From Streptomyces canus (GTDB lineage Bacteria > Actinomycetota > Actinomycetes > Streptomycetales > Streptomycetaceae): 64,000 nucleotides of DNA. The stretch covers positions 10,344,001 to 10,408,000 of the forward strand of contig NZ_JAUSYQ010000002.1 of the NCBI RefSeq assembly GCF_030816965.1, read 5' to 3'. This document shows, one piece after another, positions 17,526 to 26,341 of the stretch. How positions within the stretch are numbered: position 1 is the first letter of the stretch; each line of letters begins with the position of its first letter. The translations under genes and the position numbers were made by a program. The notes under the pieces were generated by a model. The model was not told the DNA's origin, ran no database searches, and was given only the letters and a program-made list of their open reading frames with translations.

Positions 17526-18677
17526 GGGGTGATCGTAGGAAGCAACTGAATGATGTGTCAATTGGTCAGAGGCATCTCTACCTGCTCACCTGTCGTCCAT
17601 ACATGCCTCCAGCGCCCCGCCCTGAGGGTAGAAAATACCCCGCCATCATCATCCGGCCAGGGTCTCCAGGAGACCAGGGTGGTCACTGGTCGAGTCCCTG
17701 GGGTGACGCGGGCCCACACCGGGTCGCGCGGGCCGGCGGAGATCACACAATGACGGAAATGACGGGACGCGTGAACCAGCGAGGCCAGCCCTTGACCTTG
17801 GGATATGTCGTCACTGGGGTCGGTCTTTGGAGACGATGAATCGCGATGGACCAGGGAAGGATGTCCAGGTGGGGCGCAGCCTTCGGTGACCAGCGCAGGT
17901 ACCTGGCGGTAGCCATCACCTGTCAACACCGCGCTCCTGCCCCTCCGCGCCTGAAGGAGCACCAGTGGCGCTGGGCCCCCGCCCACGTGTGGTGCCGGCG
18001 CGACAGACCCGAGCTGGGTGGCGGGACGGCCCGCGCATCCTGGCCAAGTGGACAAGCAGGTGAACTGTTGTTTCTCGCCCCCGACTTCCCGGGGATGAGA
18101 CACTCCACTGCGGCCCTTTCGCCCGGCGGCGCATGTCGACGGCAGGAGGCCGGCCAGGTACTTTATGACGTCAACGACGAGGCGTCGCGCATGCGGCGCG
18201 GATGGCATCTGGGCCCAAGGCGTCTTGTCCTAGCCTCTGCGGCAGTTGACCTCCCAAGGGAGCGCCACCGATGCAGCGGCTGGCGCGGAAGCCGCACGTT
18301 CGAAGTAACGGCGGCCGACCTGAGGTGGCACTCAAGGCCGTCTGCGGGCCGACTTCCGTTCGGCCAGATCCTTCACAGGCGTTACCCAACCTGGAGCGGT
18401 CCGGATCATCCTCGGTCGACTGTCTCCCGTATGGGCCAGAAAGTACTCGCCGACCGGCAAGGGTGGTGGGATGCGCGGCAGGCTCGGCTTTGCCGTTCCC
18501 GACGCCGACCCGTAAGGGTATGGGCAGACCACGACTGCCGCTTCTCCACGGGCTGGCCGACAGCAGTCAGCCGCCGTGAAGGTGCCGCCCCGTAGGGTGT
18601 GTGTCCCTCTGGAGGTGGAGAAGCAACGTCCGGCGGAATGACGTATTCACCTGCCCCAGACCGTCAGGATCTCAGGT
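17526..18677. other. About 1.15 kb without a supported gene
   Basis: Long overlapping frames exist in both directions (17558-18208 minus, 17846-18595 plus), but none shows a family motif or a ribosome site. I treat them as composition artefacts. Confidence 0.4.
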
Positions 18678-19418
18678 ATGAACGAACATCTTCTCGAGAT
18701 ACGTAACCTCAGCAAAGTCATGCCTGCAGCCACGAGCCAGGCACCGGTGCCAGTACTGCGAGGTATCTCACTCGACGTCGCGCGCGGCGAGTTCGTCGCC
18801 ATCGTGGGACCGAGCGGCTCAGGAAAATCCACCCTGCTGTACTGCATGTCGGGACTGCAGCCGCCCACCGAGGGGACGGTCCGCCTGCTCGGAAACGATC
18901 TGAGTGCCCTTGACCGCAAGGCGCAGGCACGGCTGCGACGCGACCATGTGGGCTTCGTTTTCCAGTCCTACAATCTCATCCCCTCGCTGACCGCATCGGA
19001 GAACGTTGCCCTACCCGCCCGACTGGCCCGTCGCAAGGCAGGCCTCGAACGGGTCGACGCTGCGCTGGCCGCTGTCGGCCTGAGCGGGCAAGCCCAGCAG
19101 AAGCCGGGGACACTGTCGGGCGGGCAGCAGCAACGGGTGGCCATTGCCCGAGTCCTGGCGATGAGCCCGGACATTGTGTTCGCTGACGAACCGACCGGAG
19201 CCTTGGACACCGAGGCAGGCACACAGGTCCTGGCCCTCTTGCGGGACACCGCAGCCCAGGACTGCTCGGTGGTGATGGTGACGCACGACCTGCAGGCGGC
19301 CGCCCGCGCTGACCGGGTCCTGGTCCTGCGAGACGGCGCTGTCCATCACGAGTTGCTCCGCCCGAGCGCCGAGGAAGTCTTCGACGCGGTGACAGACCGC
19401 GGAAGCCAGGTGGCCTGA
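18678..19418 (+). CDS. ABC transporter ATP-binding protein (MacB/LolD type)
   Basis: 246 residues. Walker A GPSGSGKST at 44-52, Q-loop FVFQSYNLIPSLTA, signature LSGGQQQRVAIAR near 143, Walker B IVFADEPTGALD and switch His in VMVTHDL. The Q-loop and D-loop sequence are typical of the MacB/FtsE-LolD group, which pairs with FtsX-type permeases to move peptides or lipoproteins by a mechanotransmission cycle at the membrane. The stop at 19418 is one base before the GTG of the permease gene, so the two are translationally coupled. Confidence 0.93.
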   Translation: MNEHLLEIRNLSKVMPAATSQAPVPVLRGISLDVARGEFVAIVGPSGSGKSTLLYCMSGLQPPTEGTVRLLGNDLSALDRKAQARLRRDHVGFVFQSYNLIPSLTASENVALPARLARRKAGLERVDAALAAVGLSGQAQQKPGTLSGGQQQRVAIARVLAMSPDIVFADEPTGALDTEAGTQVLALLRDTAAQDCSVVMVTHDLQAAARADRVLVLRDGAVHHELLRPSAEEVFDAVTDRGSQVA

Positions 19419-19419
19419 C

Positions 19420-20727
19420 GTGATTCGTCTGATCCTCGGCGACCTCATCGACAATCTACGCATTTGGCTCGGTGCCGCGCTGATCGCTGCCGTGGCCGCC
19501 GTCGTGGGCGCGATTGTCGCAAGCGACATCCAGACCGCCACGCAGGTCGGTGGCACCGCCGGCCTTGCTCTGTACGGGATCAGCGGCACCGTCATCCTCT
19601 TCAGCGCCGTCACCTCCGTAGTTGTGCTCGGATCGATCACCAACCTGACAGTCGCCCTGCATCAGCGCTCCTACGCGCTATGGCAGCTGGTCGGGCTCGG
19701 CCCGCAGCAGGTGCGCAGGGTGGTCAAGGCCCAGCTCGCGCTCATGGCTCTGATCGGAGGCGCCGCCGGATGCGCGGCCGCCGTGCCGTTGCTGCGCCCG
19801 CTCTTTGCCTTCTGCTTCGCTGATGTGCCGCAACTGAGGGACATAACGCCCGCGTTCAGTCCGGTTGCAGCCGGCGCAGTGATCGCATACGTGCTCGTTA
19901 CGGTGCTTCTGGGGGGTTCACGCGGTGCCCGCCGCGCTGCCCAGACACCCGCGATCCAGGCGCTGCGCGAACCCGAGGCACCCACCAAGGGCATGAGCAC
20001 GACGCGCTGGCTCACCGGCGCGGCCCTCTTTCTCATCCTGATCGGCACCGTCGTGAGCCTGCCGGGGGCAGAACCGGAGAAGGCGGCAACGTCGCTCATG
20101 CTGATCGGTCCCCTCACGGCTGGGCTTCTGTCCGCTCTCAGCCCGGTGTTCATGGTGGCGCTCCTGCGCACGTGGACTGCGGTAGTGCCGCTGTCCCTGC
20201 CCGGTTGGTGGCACCTGGCCCGGCAGGCCACCGCACACCACGCCAGTCAGAGCAGCGCCGTCATTACCCCCCTCGTCATGGCCGTGTCCCTCGTGGGAGG
20301 CCTGTATGCCTCACAAGGCACCGCCTCGGGCGGGGACACGCTTTCTACCGGCGGGGTCGTGCTGCTGCTGGGAGGACCGCTCCTGTTGTCCCTGACCGGT
20401 GCAACGGTCACGCTGTTCATGGCAGGACGCCAGCGAGACCGCGAGGTCGCCCTCCTGCTCGTGAGCGGCGGCACAACAGCGACGGTCGTGGCGGCAGTTG
20501 TGTCCGAGGCCGTCATCTACGTGACCACAGCCGTACTGCTCGCCGTTCCGACCGTGCTGGCCACCGGTCTCATCGGCGCGTGGGCGCTCGATGTGCCACC
20601 CGTGTTCGGTCTCGGCGCCGCGGCGACAGTCGTCGTTGCAAGTCTCGTCCTTATCGCGACCGCTGCTGTCGTGCCGGCGCTGCTGGCCCTGCGCAAGAAC
20701 ACCGTGCGTATGCTCGCCGCCGAGTGA
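19420..20727 (+). CDS. FtsX-like ABC permease
   Basis: 435 residues with about eight hydrophobic helices arranged as two FtsX/MacB-like sets of four: LIAAVAAVVGAIVAS at the N-terminus, a helix pair around 80-170, then repeated in the second half. QRSYALWQLVGLGPQQVRRVV and RQRDREVALLLVSGGTTATV are the typical cytoplasmic loops after the first helices of each set. It is the membrane partner of the preceding ATPase. Exporters of this layout in Streptomyces often give peptide-antibiotic resistance, but no two-component pair is adjacent, so the substrate is unknown. Confidence 0.88.
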   Translation: MIRLILGDLIDNLRIWLGAALIAAVAAVVGAIVASDIQTATQVGGTAGLALYGISGTVILFSAVTSVVVLGSITNLTVALHQRSYALWQLVGLGPQQVRRVVKAQLALMALIGGAAGCAAAVPLLRPLFAFCFADVPQLRDITPAFSPVAAGAVIAYVLVTVLLGGSRGARRAAQTPAIQALREPEAPTKGMSTTRWLTGAALFLILIGTVVSLPGAEPEKAATSLMLIGPLTAGLLSALSPVFMVALLRTWTAVVPLSLPGWWHLARQATAHHASQSSAVITPLVMAVSLVGGLYASQGTASGGDTLSTGGVVLLLGGPLLLSLTGATVTLFMAGRQRDREVALLLVSGGTTATVVAAVVSEAVIYVTTAVLLAVPTVLATGLIGAWALDVPPVFGLGAAATVVVASLVLIATAAVVPALLALRKNTVRMLAAE

Positions 20728-21259
20728 AACCAAGTGGGGCCTCCTGCACGCCCGTACTATCTGCGCCGTCCACGCGCGAGAGATCTGTCGGTACGGGCAA
20801 GCAGGGGGATCCCGCGCACAGACAAGGACAAACGGGGTCTCGGTACCGAGTGACTCCTGTGTGACGCTCGTAGCCGACGGTTGTGCACAGCGTGGCCGAG
20901 TGGCTGGCACCCACGCTGAGGGTGAAGCGCACGGCAGGCGCAATTGCTGCTCTGTACCTCGCCACCAAAGTCGAACGAGGCCGGCCTGCTGCCTTCCATT
21001 GGCTTCACGGACGAGAACCGGCCCTTCCTTCGCGCGGGTCTTTGCCTCGCCTGGCAGCTGGCGATGGGGGAATCGGGAATGAGCAGCGGCCCCGCCCCTG
21101 CGGGGCCCGGCCTGGTCGACGGGTGGGGCCAGGACTCGCTGGAACCGGCTTCCCTGAATGTGCCGGTGGGACCGCCGCTCGTCCGTAAGCGGGGCCGGAG
21201 TCGCTCCCGGAGCCACTGCCGCTGAGCGACGCCGTGCACAGAGCGTTCAAAAGCGTATA
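20728..21259. other. About 530 bp between converging genes, no gene seen
   Basis: The ABC genes end from the left, and the NmrA-type gene ends from the right behind a terminator. No supported frame. Confidence 0.4.
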
Positions 21260-21299
21260 AAAACGGCAGTGCCTGTCCATCTGGACAGGCACTTGCCGC
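21260..21299 (-). terminator. Rho-independent terminator of the NmrA-type gene
   Basis: AGTGCCTGTCC and GGACAGGCACT form a perfect 11-bp stem with loop ATCT, extended by five more pairs past a single bulge. On the minus strand it is followed by TTTTTATA, the expected U-rich tail. It lies just after the stop at 21310. Confidence 0.85.
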
Positions 21300-21309
21300 A
21301 GGGGGCCCG

Positions 21310-22203
21310 TCAGCCGTCCGTGGGCTTTTGGGTCTGAGTGAAGTCCGCGACGTGGTCCCGCGCGAAGTCGGTGATGGTACGGGGCGGGTTGCCGGTCACC
21401 TTCTCCACGGTGTCGGTGATGCCGGCGCCGTAGCCCTGACGCAGGATGCCGTCGTAGAGGGTGGCGATGTCCTCCGCGTACTCGGCCGTGTTGCCATCGG
21501 CCGTGTAGCGGCGAAGGAAGTCTTCCCGGGTGGCGTCGAGGTGGCTGAGAGAGTGACCGATGACCTCCCCCACCCGTGCCAGCGCCTGGTCGATGGTGAG
21601 CGCTTCCGGGCCGGTCAGCACCAGGTCGTGGTTTTCCGTGGAGTCGGTCGTGAGCTCGGCCGCGGCGACATCGGCGATGTCACGGGAGTTGATCATCGAC
21701 ATGGCGCCATCGCCCGTCGGTAGGGGGAGGCGGCCCGAGGAGTCGATCCAGGGAATGTACTGCAGCAGGTTGTCCATGAAGAACGAAGGCCGCAGCACGG
21801 TGTACGTGAGGCCACTGGCCGCCAGTTCCTGCTCTGCCGCATGATGGACACGGGCCAGGGCCAGCGGGGCGTCAGGTGAGGCGCCGCCGACGCTGAGCTT
21901 GACCAGACGTCGTACCTTCGCCGCGGAGGCCGCCCGGATCACGAACAGTTCCTGGTCGAGCTGGTCGGGCGCATTGGCCGCCACCAGGAACACCGCATCG
22001 ATGCCGTCCATCAGTGGAGCAACGGCCGCTTCATTCGCCAGATCGGCGACCACGACCTCAAGGTCCGGCAGTTCCTGGCCGCGCAAGGCGGTGGCACTCT
22101 GCTGGCGGCGCACGACGCCCCGAACCGGCACGCCCTGCTCGGCGAGCCTGCGCACCACGAGATTGCCGACGGTGCCTGAGGCCCCGGTGACGAGTACCTT
22201 CAT
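21310..22203 (-). CDS. NmrA-like NAD(P)-binding reductase
   Basis: 297 residues, normal for NmrA/atypical SDR proteins. Dinucleotide-binding motif MKVLVTGASGTVGNLVVRRL at the N-terminus, DLEVVVADLAN, GIDAVFLVAANAP, then YTVLRPSFFMDNLLQY and the C-terminal LTGPEALTIDQALARVG and ITDFARDHVADF. Such proteins reduce quinones or other electrophiles, or act as redox sensors; which applies is unknown. It is transcribed alone, with a strong terminator. A C-terminal fragment of a related gene is at 53461-53725. Confidence 0.9.
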   Translation of the reverse strand: MKVLVTGASGTVGNLVVRRLAEQGVPVRGVVRRQQSATALRGQELPDLEVVVADLANEAAVAPLMDGIDAVFLVAANAPDQLDQELFVIRAASAAKVRRLVKLSVGGASPDAPLALARVHHAAEQELAASGLTYTVLRPSFFMDNLLQYIPWIDSSGRLPLPTGDGAMSMINSRDIADVAAAELTTDSTENHDLVLTGPEALTIDQALARVGEVIGHSLSHLDATREDFLRRYTADGNTAEYAEDIATLYDGILRQGYGAGITDTVEKVTGNPPRTITDFARDHVADFTQTQKPTDG

Positions 22204-22633
22204 GTCGTTCCTCCTCCTATCTGCGACAGCCCGTGCGCGACCTGCTGTTGTCGGCTGTGGCTGCCGTGTGAAGACCCCGTCGGCTGAACGCCGAAACGGA
22301 GCAATACATTCGGATCCGCCAGTCAGCCCCGCAGGACATGCCAGGTGAGACTGGACGGTTCCGCCGTGTGCCTGCGAGCACCCACCGTTTTACGTGTACG
22401 TGTTCGGCTGGGGCGTGTATGTACCGACGAGCCGTCCTCCCGAAGGCCGGTGCCTGCCGGTGCGTCAGGCGGCTCCTCGTCGAGACACCCGCCCCGCCCT
22501 TTACAGGGGGCACCTGGATGCATCGGTAACGCGGACACAGCGACATCCGTCTGTGCCGACGTGTAGTCGGCGCCCCGGGGGAGAACCGGGAGCGGTACCG
22601 CGCAGACTCGCGCCGCCAGTGCCGCTTTCCAGC
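22204..22633. other. About 430 bp intergenic, no gene seen
   Basis: Lies between the NmrA-type gene start and the end of the molybdenum hydroxylase operon. No supported frame. Confidence 0.4.
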
Positions 22634-24763
22634 TCATCGCGGGCCCACGTAGGAATTCCTGCCGTCACGCGCAGCATCGCGCACATCCTCCAGGCGCAGC
22701 GGCAGGTTCCGGAAACGATGGCCCGTCGCGTGGTGCACGGCGTTGGCGATGGCCGCTGCTGCACCGACGACGCCGATCTCGCCGATCCCCTTGCCGCCGA
22801 CCGGGCTGAGTTCGTCGTCTGCCTCAGGAAGCATGACGATGTCGATGTCGCCGACATCGGCGTGCGTCGGGAAGTGATAGCCGGCCAGGTCGGACTGGAC
22901 GAAGTCTCCGAAGGCCTCGTCGATGTCCGCCGCTTCCATCAGGGCACCGCCGATGCCCATGATCATGCCGCCGATCAGCTGGGAGCGGGCAGTGCGCGGG
23001 TTGATGATGCGGCCGGCGGCGAAGACGCCGAGCATCCTTTCCACCCGTATCTGGCCCGTGACGGTATCGACCTTGACCTCGGCGAACTGAGCTCCGTAGG
23101 CGTTGCGGCTGACGTCCCGCATGGCGCTCACCTCCGCGGTCGTGTCAACGTCCACCACTGTCCCCAGCGGTGCGCCGTCGCGGAGTCTGGCTTTCAGAGT
23201 GCGGCCGGCTTTCTCTACCGCCCACCCCCAGGAAGCGGTGCCCAGGGAAGCCCCGGCGAACGCGGCCACGCTGTAGGAGGCACGGCCGAGGTCGAGGCGT
23301 ATCCGATCGACGGGGACTTCGAGTGCGTCCGCAGCGATCTGCGCGAGCACCGTCCGTGACCCTGTACCGATGTCCACCGCACCGATTGCAACGGTGAAGG
23401 TGCCGTCGGTCTCGGCGGTGGCGGATGCGCGGCTCGGCACCGTGAAGACGGGATAGCGGGAAGCTGCCACACCCGTGCCGACAAGCCACCGGCCGTACCG
23501 GCGGGTGCCCGGCCGCCTGTCGCGGTCGGCCCAGCCGAATTGCTCCGCTCCCTTTTGCAGGCACGCGAGCAGGTTGCGGCTGCTGAACGGCTTGCCGTCG
23601 GAGGGATCGACCTCGGGCTCGTTGCGGATCCGCAGTTCGATGGGGTCCAGGTCCAGGCGATAGGCGAGTTCGTCCATCGCGCACTCGAGGCCGAACATGC
23701 CCGGCGTCTCACCGGGCCCGCGCATCCAGCCTGCCGAGGGAACATCGAGCCGCACCGCCGTGCCGGTGGTCCGAGCGTGTTCGGCGGCATACATCATGCG
23801 GGCGGAGCTTGCCGTCTGATCCACGTAGTCGGACAGTGCCGACGTCATGTGCTGAGCCTCATGCACGATGGCGCCCAGCTTTCCGTTGCCGTCAGCTCCG
23901 AGCCTGATGCGCTGGATCGTCGGCGACCGGTAGGTCGCGTGCGCGGTCATCAACCGGCGATTCCACGCGACCTTGACGGGCCGGTCGACCAACTTCGCGG
24001 CAAGGACCGCCAGCACGGCAGGCGGCCGCGGGGATGCCTTGGCGCCGAAGCCTCCGCCAACGTAGTCACAGACCACTTCGACGTCGTCAGCATCCATGGC
24101 GAGCAGGGCGGCGAACGCCTGACTGGTGTTGGAGGGCCCCTGCTCGGAGCTGTAGAGCGTCAGCCGCCCGTCCGTCCATCTGGCGAGGGTGGAGTGCGGT
24201 TCCATCGGATGGGGATGCTGGGCCGGCGTGGTGTAGGCCACGTCGACGACGACCTCGGCGGTCTCCAGGGCGGCATCCGCATCACCGCGGCTGACGTTTC
24301 CCGGGCCCAGGTCACCGAGCATGGCCGGCACGTAGGCACGCGGATCCTGAGCTCGGAAGACGACGTCGTACGCCTGTTCCTCGTAGCGGACGAGCAGGTT
24401 CTCCGCACCTTCGCGGGCCGCCTCGGCCGAGGTCGCGATGACCGCGGCAACGATCTGACCGCGATAGGCGACCTTGTCCGACTGGAGCACGTACAGCTCC
24501 GGAACGGACGCCTGCTGCACAGGGCCGAGGTCGATGTCTGTCTCGAGCCGGGCAGCGTTGCCCGCGTGCAGGACAGCCACGACCCCCGGCGTGACCATCG
24601 CTGAGTCCACGTCGATGTCCTCGACGCGTCCCCTGGCAATGGTCGAGGTCACCGGCCACGCGTACAGCACACCGTCGACGCGGTGTTCGTAGGCGTACGT
24701 GGCCGCGCCGGTGACTTTGGCCCGTGCGTCCTGGCGTTCGATCGGCGTACCAACCGAGGTCAT
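22634..24763 (-). CDS. Molybdenum hydroxylase large subunit, PaoC-like
   Basis: 709 residues. Features of the xanthine dehydrogenase molybdopterin subunit: N-terminal TGAATYAYEHRVDGVLYAWP, the cofactor-binding GGGFGAKAS, AGWMRGPGETPG, DIGTGSRTVLAQIAADALEV and the active-site Glu region GGKGIGEIGVVGAAAAIANA near the C-terminus. The closest type I recognise is PaoC/YagR, an aldehyde oxidoreductase that takes many aromatic aldehydes. The substrate here is untested. The start ATG 24763 overlaps the stop of the FAD subunit (ATGA), so translation is coupled. XdhC at 14850 is the probable maturation factor. Confidence 0.93.
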   Translation of the reverse strand: MTSVGTPIERQDARAKVTGAATYAYEHRVDGVLYAWPVTSTIARGRVEDIDVDSAMVTPGVVAVLHAGNAARLETDIDLGPVQQASVPELYVLQSDKVAYRGQIVAAVIATSAEAAREGAENLLVRYEEQAYDVVFRAQDPRAYVPAMLGDLGPGNVSRGDADAALETAEVVVDVAYTTPAQHPHPMEPHSTLARWTDGRLTLYSSEQGPSNTSQAFAALLAMDADDVEVVCDYVGGGFGAKASPRPPAVLAVLAAKLVDRPVKVAWNRRLMTAHATYRSPTIQRIRLGADGNGKLGAIVHEAQHMTSALSDYVDQTASSARMMYAAEHARTTGTAVRLDVPSAGWMRGPGETPGMFGLECAMDELAYRLDLDPIELRIRNEPEVDPSDGKPFSSRNLLACLQKGAEQFGWADRDRRPGTRRYGRWLVGTGVAASRYPVFTVPSRASATAETDGTFTVAIGAVDIGTGSRTVLAQIAADALEVPVDRIRLDLGRASYSVAAFAGASLGTASWGWAVEKAGRTLKARLRDGAPLGTVVDVDTTAEVSAMRDVSRNAYGAQFAEVKVDTVTGQIRVERMLGVFAAGRIINPRTARSQLIGGMIMGIGGALMEAADIDEAFGDFVQSDLAGYHFPTHADVGDIDIVMLPEADDELSPVGGKGIGEIGVVGAAAAIANAVHHATGHRFRNLPLRLEDVRDAARDGRNSYVGPR

Positions 24764-25767
24764 CGTGTCACCTTCCGGTCCCCTGCGGGATGAGCGAGAT
24801 CTGTGAGCAGGCCGGCCGTCACATCCTTGACGAGGTCCACCTTGAACTCGTTTTGCGGCAGAGGTGTGGCATGGCGCAGTTCGGCTCGCAGGGCCCGCTC
24901 GAAGAGTTCCGGGGAGGGTTTGTGACCGCGGAGCTCGGCTTCGGCAAGAAGGGCACGCCACGGCCGCGGGGCCACCCCGCCCCAGGCGATGCGGGCCTGC
25001 TCGATCCGCCCGTGGGCGTCCATCACCACTACTGCGGCCACACTGATCACCGCGAAGGCGTAGGACCAGCGGTCACGTACCTTGTGGTAACGCGATACCG
25101 CCCCTTCGGGCAGGGCCGGAAGTGCTACCTGCGTGATGAGTTCGCCGTGCTCCAGGACGGTCTCACGGTGGGGGGTCGTGCCCGGTGCCACATAGAAGTC
25201 CTGCAGCTTCACCGTGCGCTCACCGGTGGCACTGCGCAGGCTCACGGTGGTGTCCAGCGCCGAGAGAGCAACGGCCATGTCGGAGGGCTGGGTTGCAATG
25301 CAGGAGGTGGAGACGCCGAGGATGCCGAGATCGCGGTGCGCGCCGGCACGAGCCGGACAGCCCGACCCTGGGGCCCGCTTGTTGCAGGGCTTGCTCACAT
25401 CCTGGAAGTACGCGCAGCGGGTCTTCTGCAGCAGATTCCCTGCCGTGCTCGCGCTGTTGCGCAGCTGCCCGGATGCGCCTGCCAGGATGCTTTCGGACAG
25501 CACCGGGAAGTTGGCGCGGATGACGGGGTCGCCGGCGACGGCAGCGTTCGTCGCCATCGCGCCGATGACGGTGTGGCCGTCCTGGTGCGTCAGGTGGTCC
25601 AGGGGCAGGCGTGAGATGTCCACCAGGGCCTGCGGGCGGCTGACTCCGAGCTTCATCAGGTCAACGAGGTTGGTACCGCCGGCGAGGTAGACCGTCTCGG
25701 GATGGCCGGCGACCGCCAAGACGGCTTCGTCGACGCTCGTGGCACGCTGGTAGGCGAAGGGCTTCAT
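24760..25767 (-). CDS. Molybdenum hydroxylase FAD subunit, PaoB-like
   Basis: 335 residues. FAD-binding PCMH domain with YLAGGTNLVDLMK and GASGQLRNSASTAGNLLQKTRC. It then has the Cys-rich insertion CAYFQDVSKPCNKR ... SGCPARAG ... STSCIATQPSD, which in PaoB-type subunits binds an extra 4Fe-4S cluster. This supports the PaoABC assignment over plain xanthine dehydrogenase. ATGA overlaps join it to both neighbours, giving the conserved order 2Fe-2S, FAD, Mo. Confidence 0.92.
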   Translation of the reverse strand: MKPFAYQRATSVDEAVLAVAGHPETVYLAGGTNLVDLMKLGVSRPQALVDISRLPLDHLTHQDGHTVIGAMATNAAVAGDPVIRANFPVLSESILAGASGQLRNSASTAGNLLQKTRCAYFQDVSKPCNKRAPGSGCPARAGAHRDLGILGVSTSCIATQPSDMAVALSALDTTVSLRSATGERTVKLQDFYVAPGTTPHRETVLEHGELITQVALPALPEGAVSRYHKVRDRWSYAFAVISVAAVVVMDAHGRIEQARIAWGGVAPRPWRALLAEAELRGHKPSPELFERALRAELRHATPLPQNEFKVDLVKDVTAGLLTDLAHPAGDRKVTR

Positions 25768-26312
25768 CGGTTGCTCCCCGTTGCCGCCCGAGCGATGGCG
25801 GCAATGATTCCGTGGTGAGCGCCGCACCGGCAGAGATTGCCGCTCATGCGTTCGCGGATCTCGTCCGCTTCAAGGGCGGACGCCGATTCGACACCTGCGG
25901 CCACATCGGGGGTGACGTGGCTTGGCCATCCTTTGTCCGCTTCCGCCAGTGCCCCCAGGGCAGAGCAGATCTGTCCTGGTGTGCAGTAGCCGCACTGCAT
26001 GGCGTCATTGGCGACGAACGCTTCCTGCAGCGGGTGCAGACCGTCGCCCTCGGCGAGATCGGCGACCCCTTCGATGGTGACGACTGTGGCACCGTCGGCA
26101 GCGACCGCCAGCTTCAGACAGCTGTTGACCCGCTGCCCGTTCAACAGCACCGTGCACGCGCCGCACTGGCCGTGGTCGCACCCCTTCTTCGTCCCGGTGA
26201 GACCGAGATGCTCGCGCAGCAGGTCGAGGAGCGTGACGCGGTGATCCACCAACAGCGTCTTTTCGGTGCCGTTGATCTGCAGGGTGACTTCGCTTGCGTT
26301 GACTGTGTTCAT
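25764..26312 (-). CDS. Molybdenum hydroxylase 2Fe-2S subunit, PaoA-like
   Basis: 182 residues. The plant-ferredoxin-type cluster motif GCDHGQCGACTVLLNG is followed by CLKLAV, and the second 2Fe-2S cluster by MQCGYCTPGQI and SGNLCRCGAHHGI. Eight cluster Cys are present. Escherichia coli PaoA has a Tat signal; this protein begins MNTVNASEVTLQING with no signal, so the complex is probably cytoplasmic. Start ATG 26312 follows GAGAGG closely. It is 29 bp downstream of the MFS gene, so one operon is likely. Confidence 0.93.
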   Translation of the reverse strand: MNTVNASEVTLQINGTEKTLLVDHRVTLLDLLREHLGLTGTKKGCDHGQCGACTVLLNGQRVNSCLKLAVAADGATVVTIEGVADLAEGDGLHPLQEAFVANDAMQCGYCTPGQICSALGALAEADKGWPSHVTPDVAAGVESASALEADEIRERMSGNLCRCGAHHGIIAAIARAATGSNR

Positions 26313-26341
26313 TGGCCTCTCGGTTTCACATCCGGGCGCCG

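Noticed and set aside
17558..18595. Overlapping 216- and 249-residue frames on opposite strands
   Set aside because: Neither shows domain motifs, ribosome sites or biased third positions distinct from the other strand.
22394..25614. Several long plus-strand frames (about 300-350 residues)
   Set aside because: They mirror the molybdenum hydroxylase subunit genes on the minus strand, which have all expected cluster and cofactor motifs.
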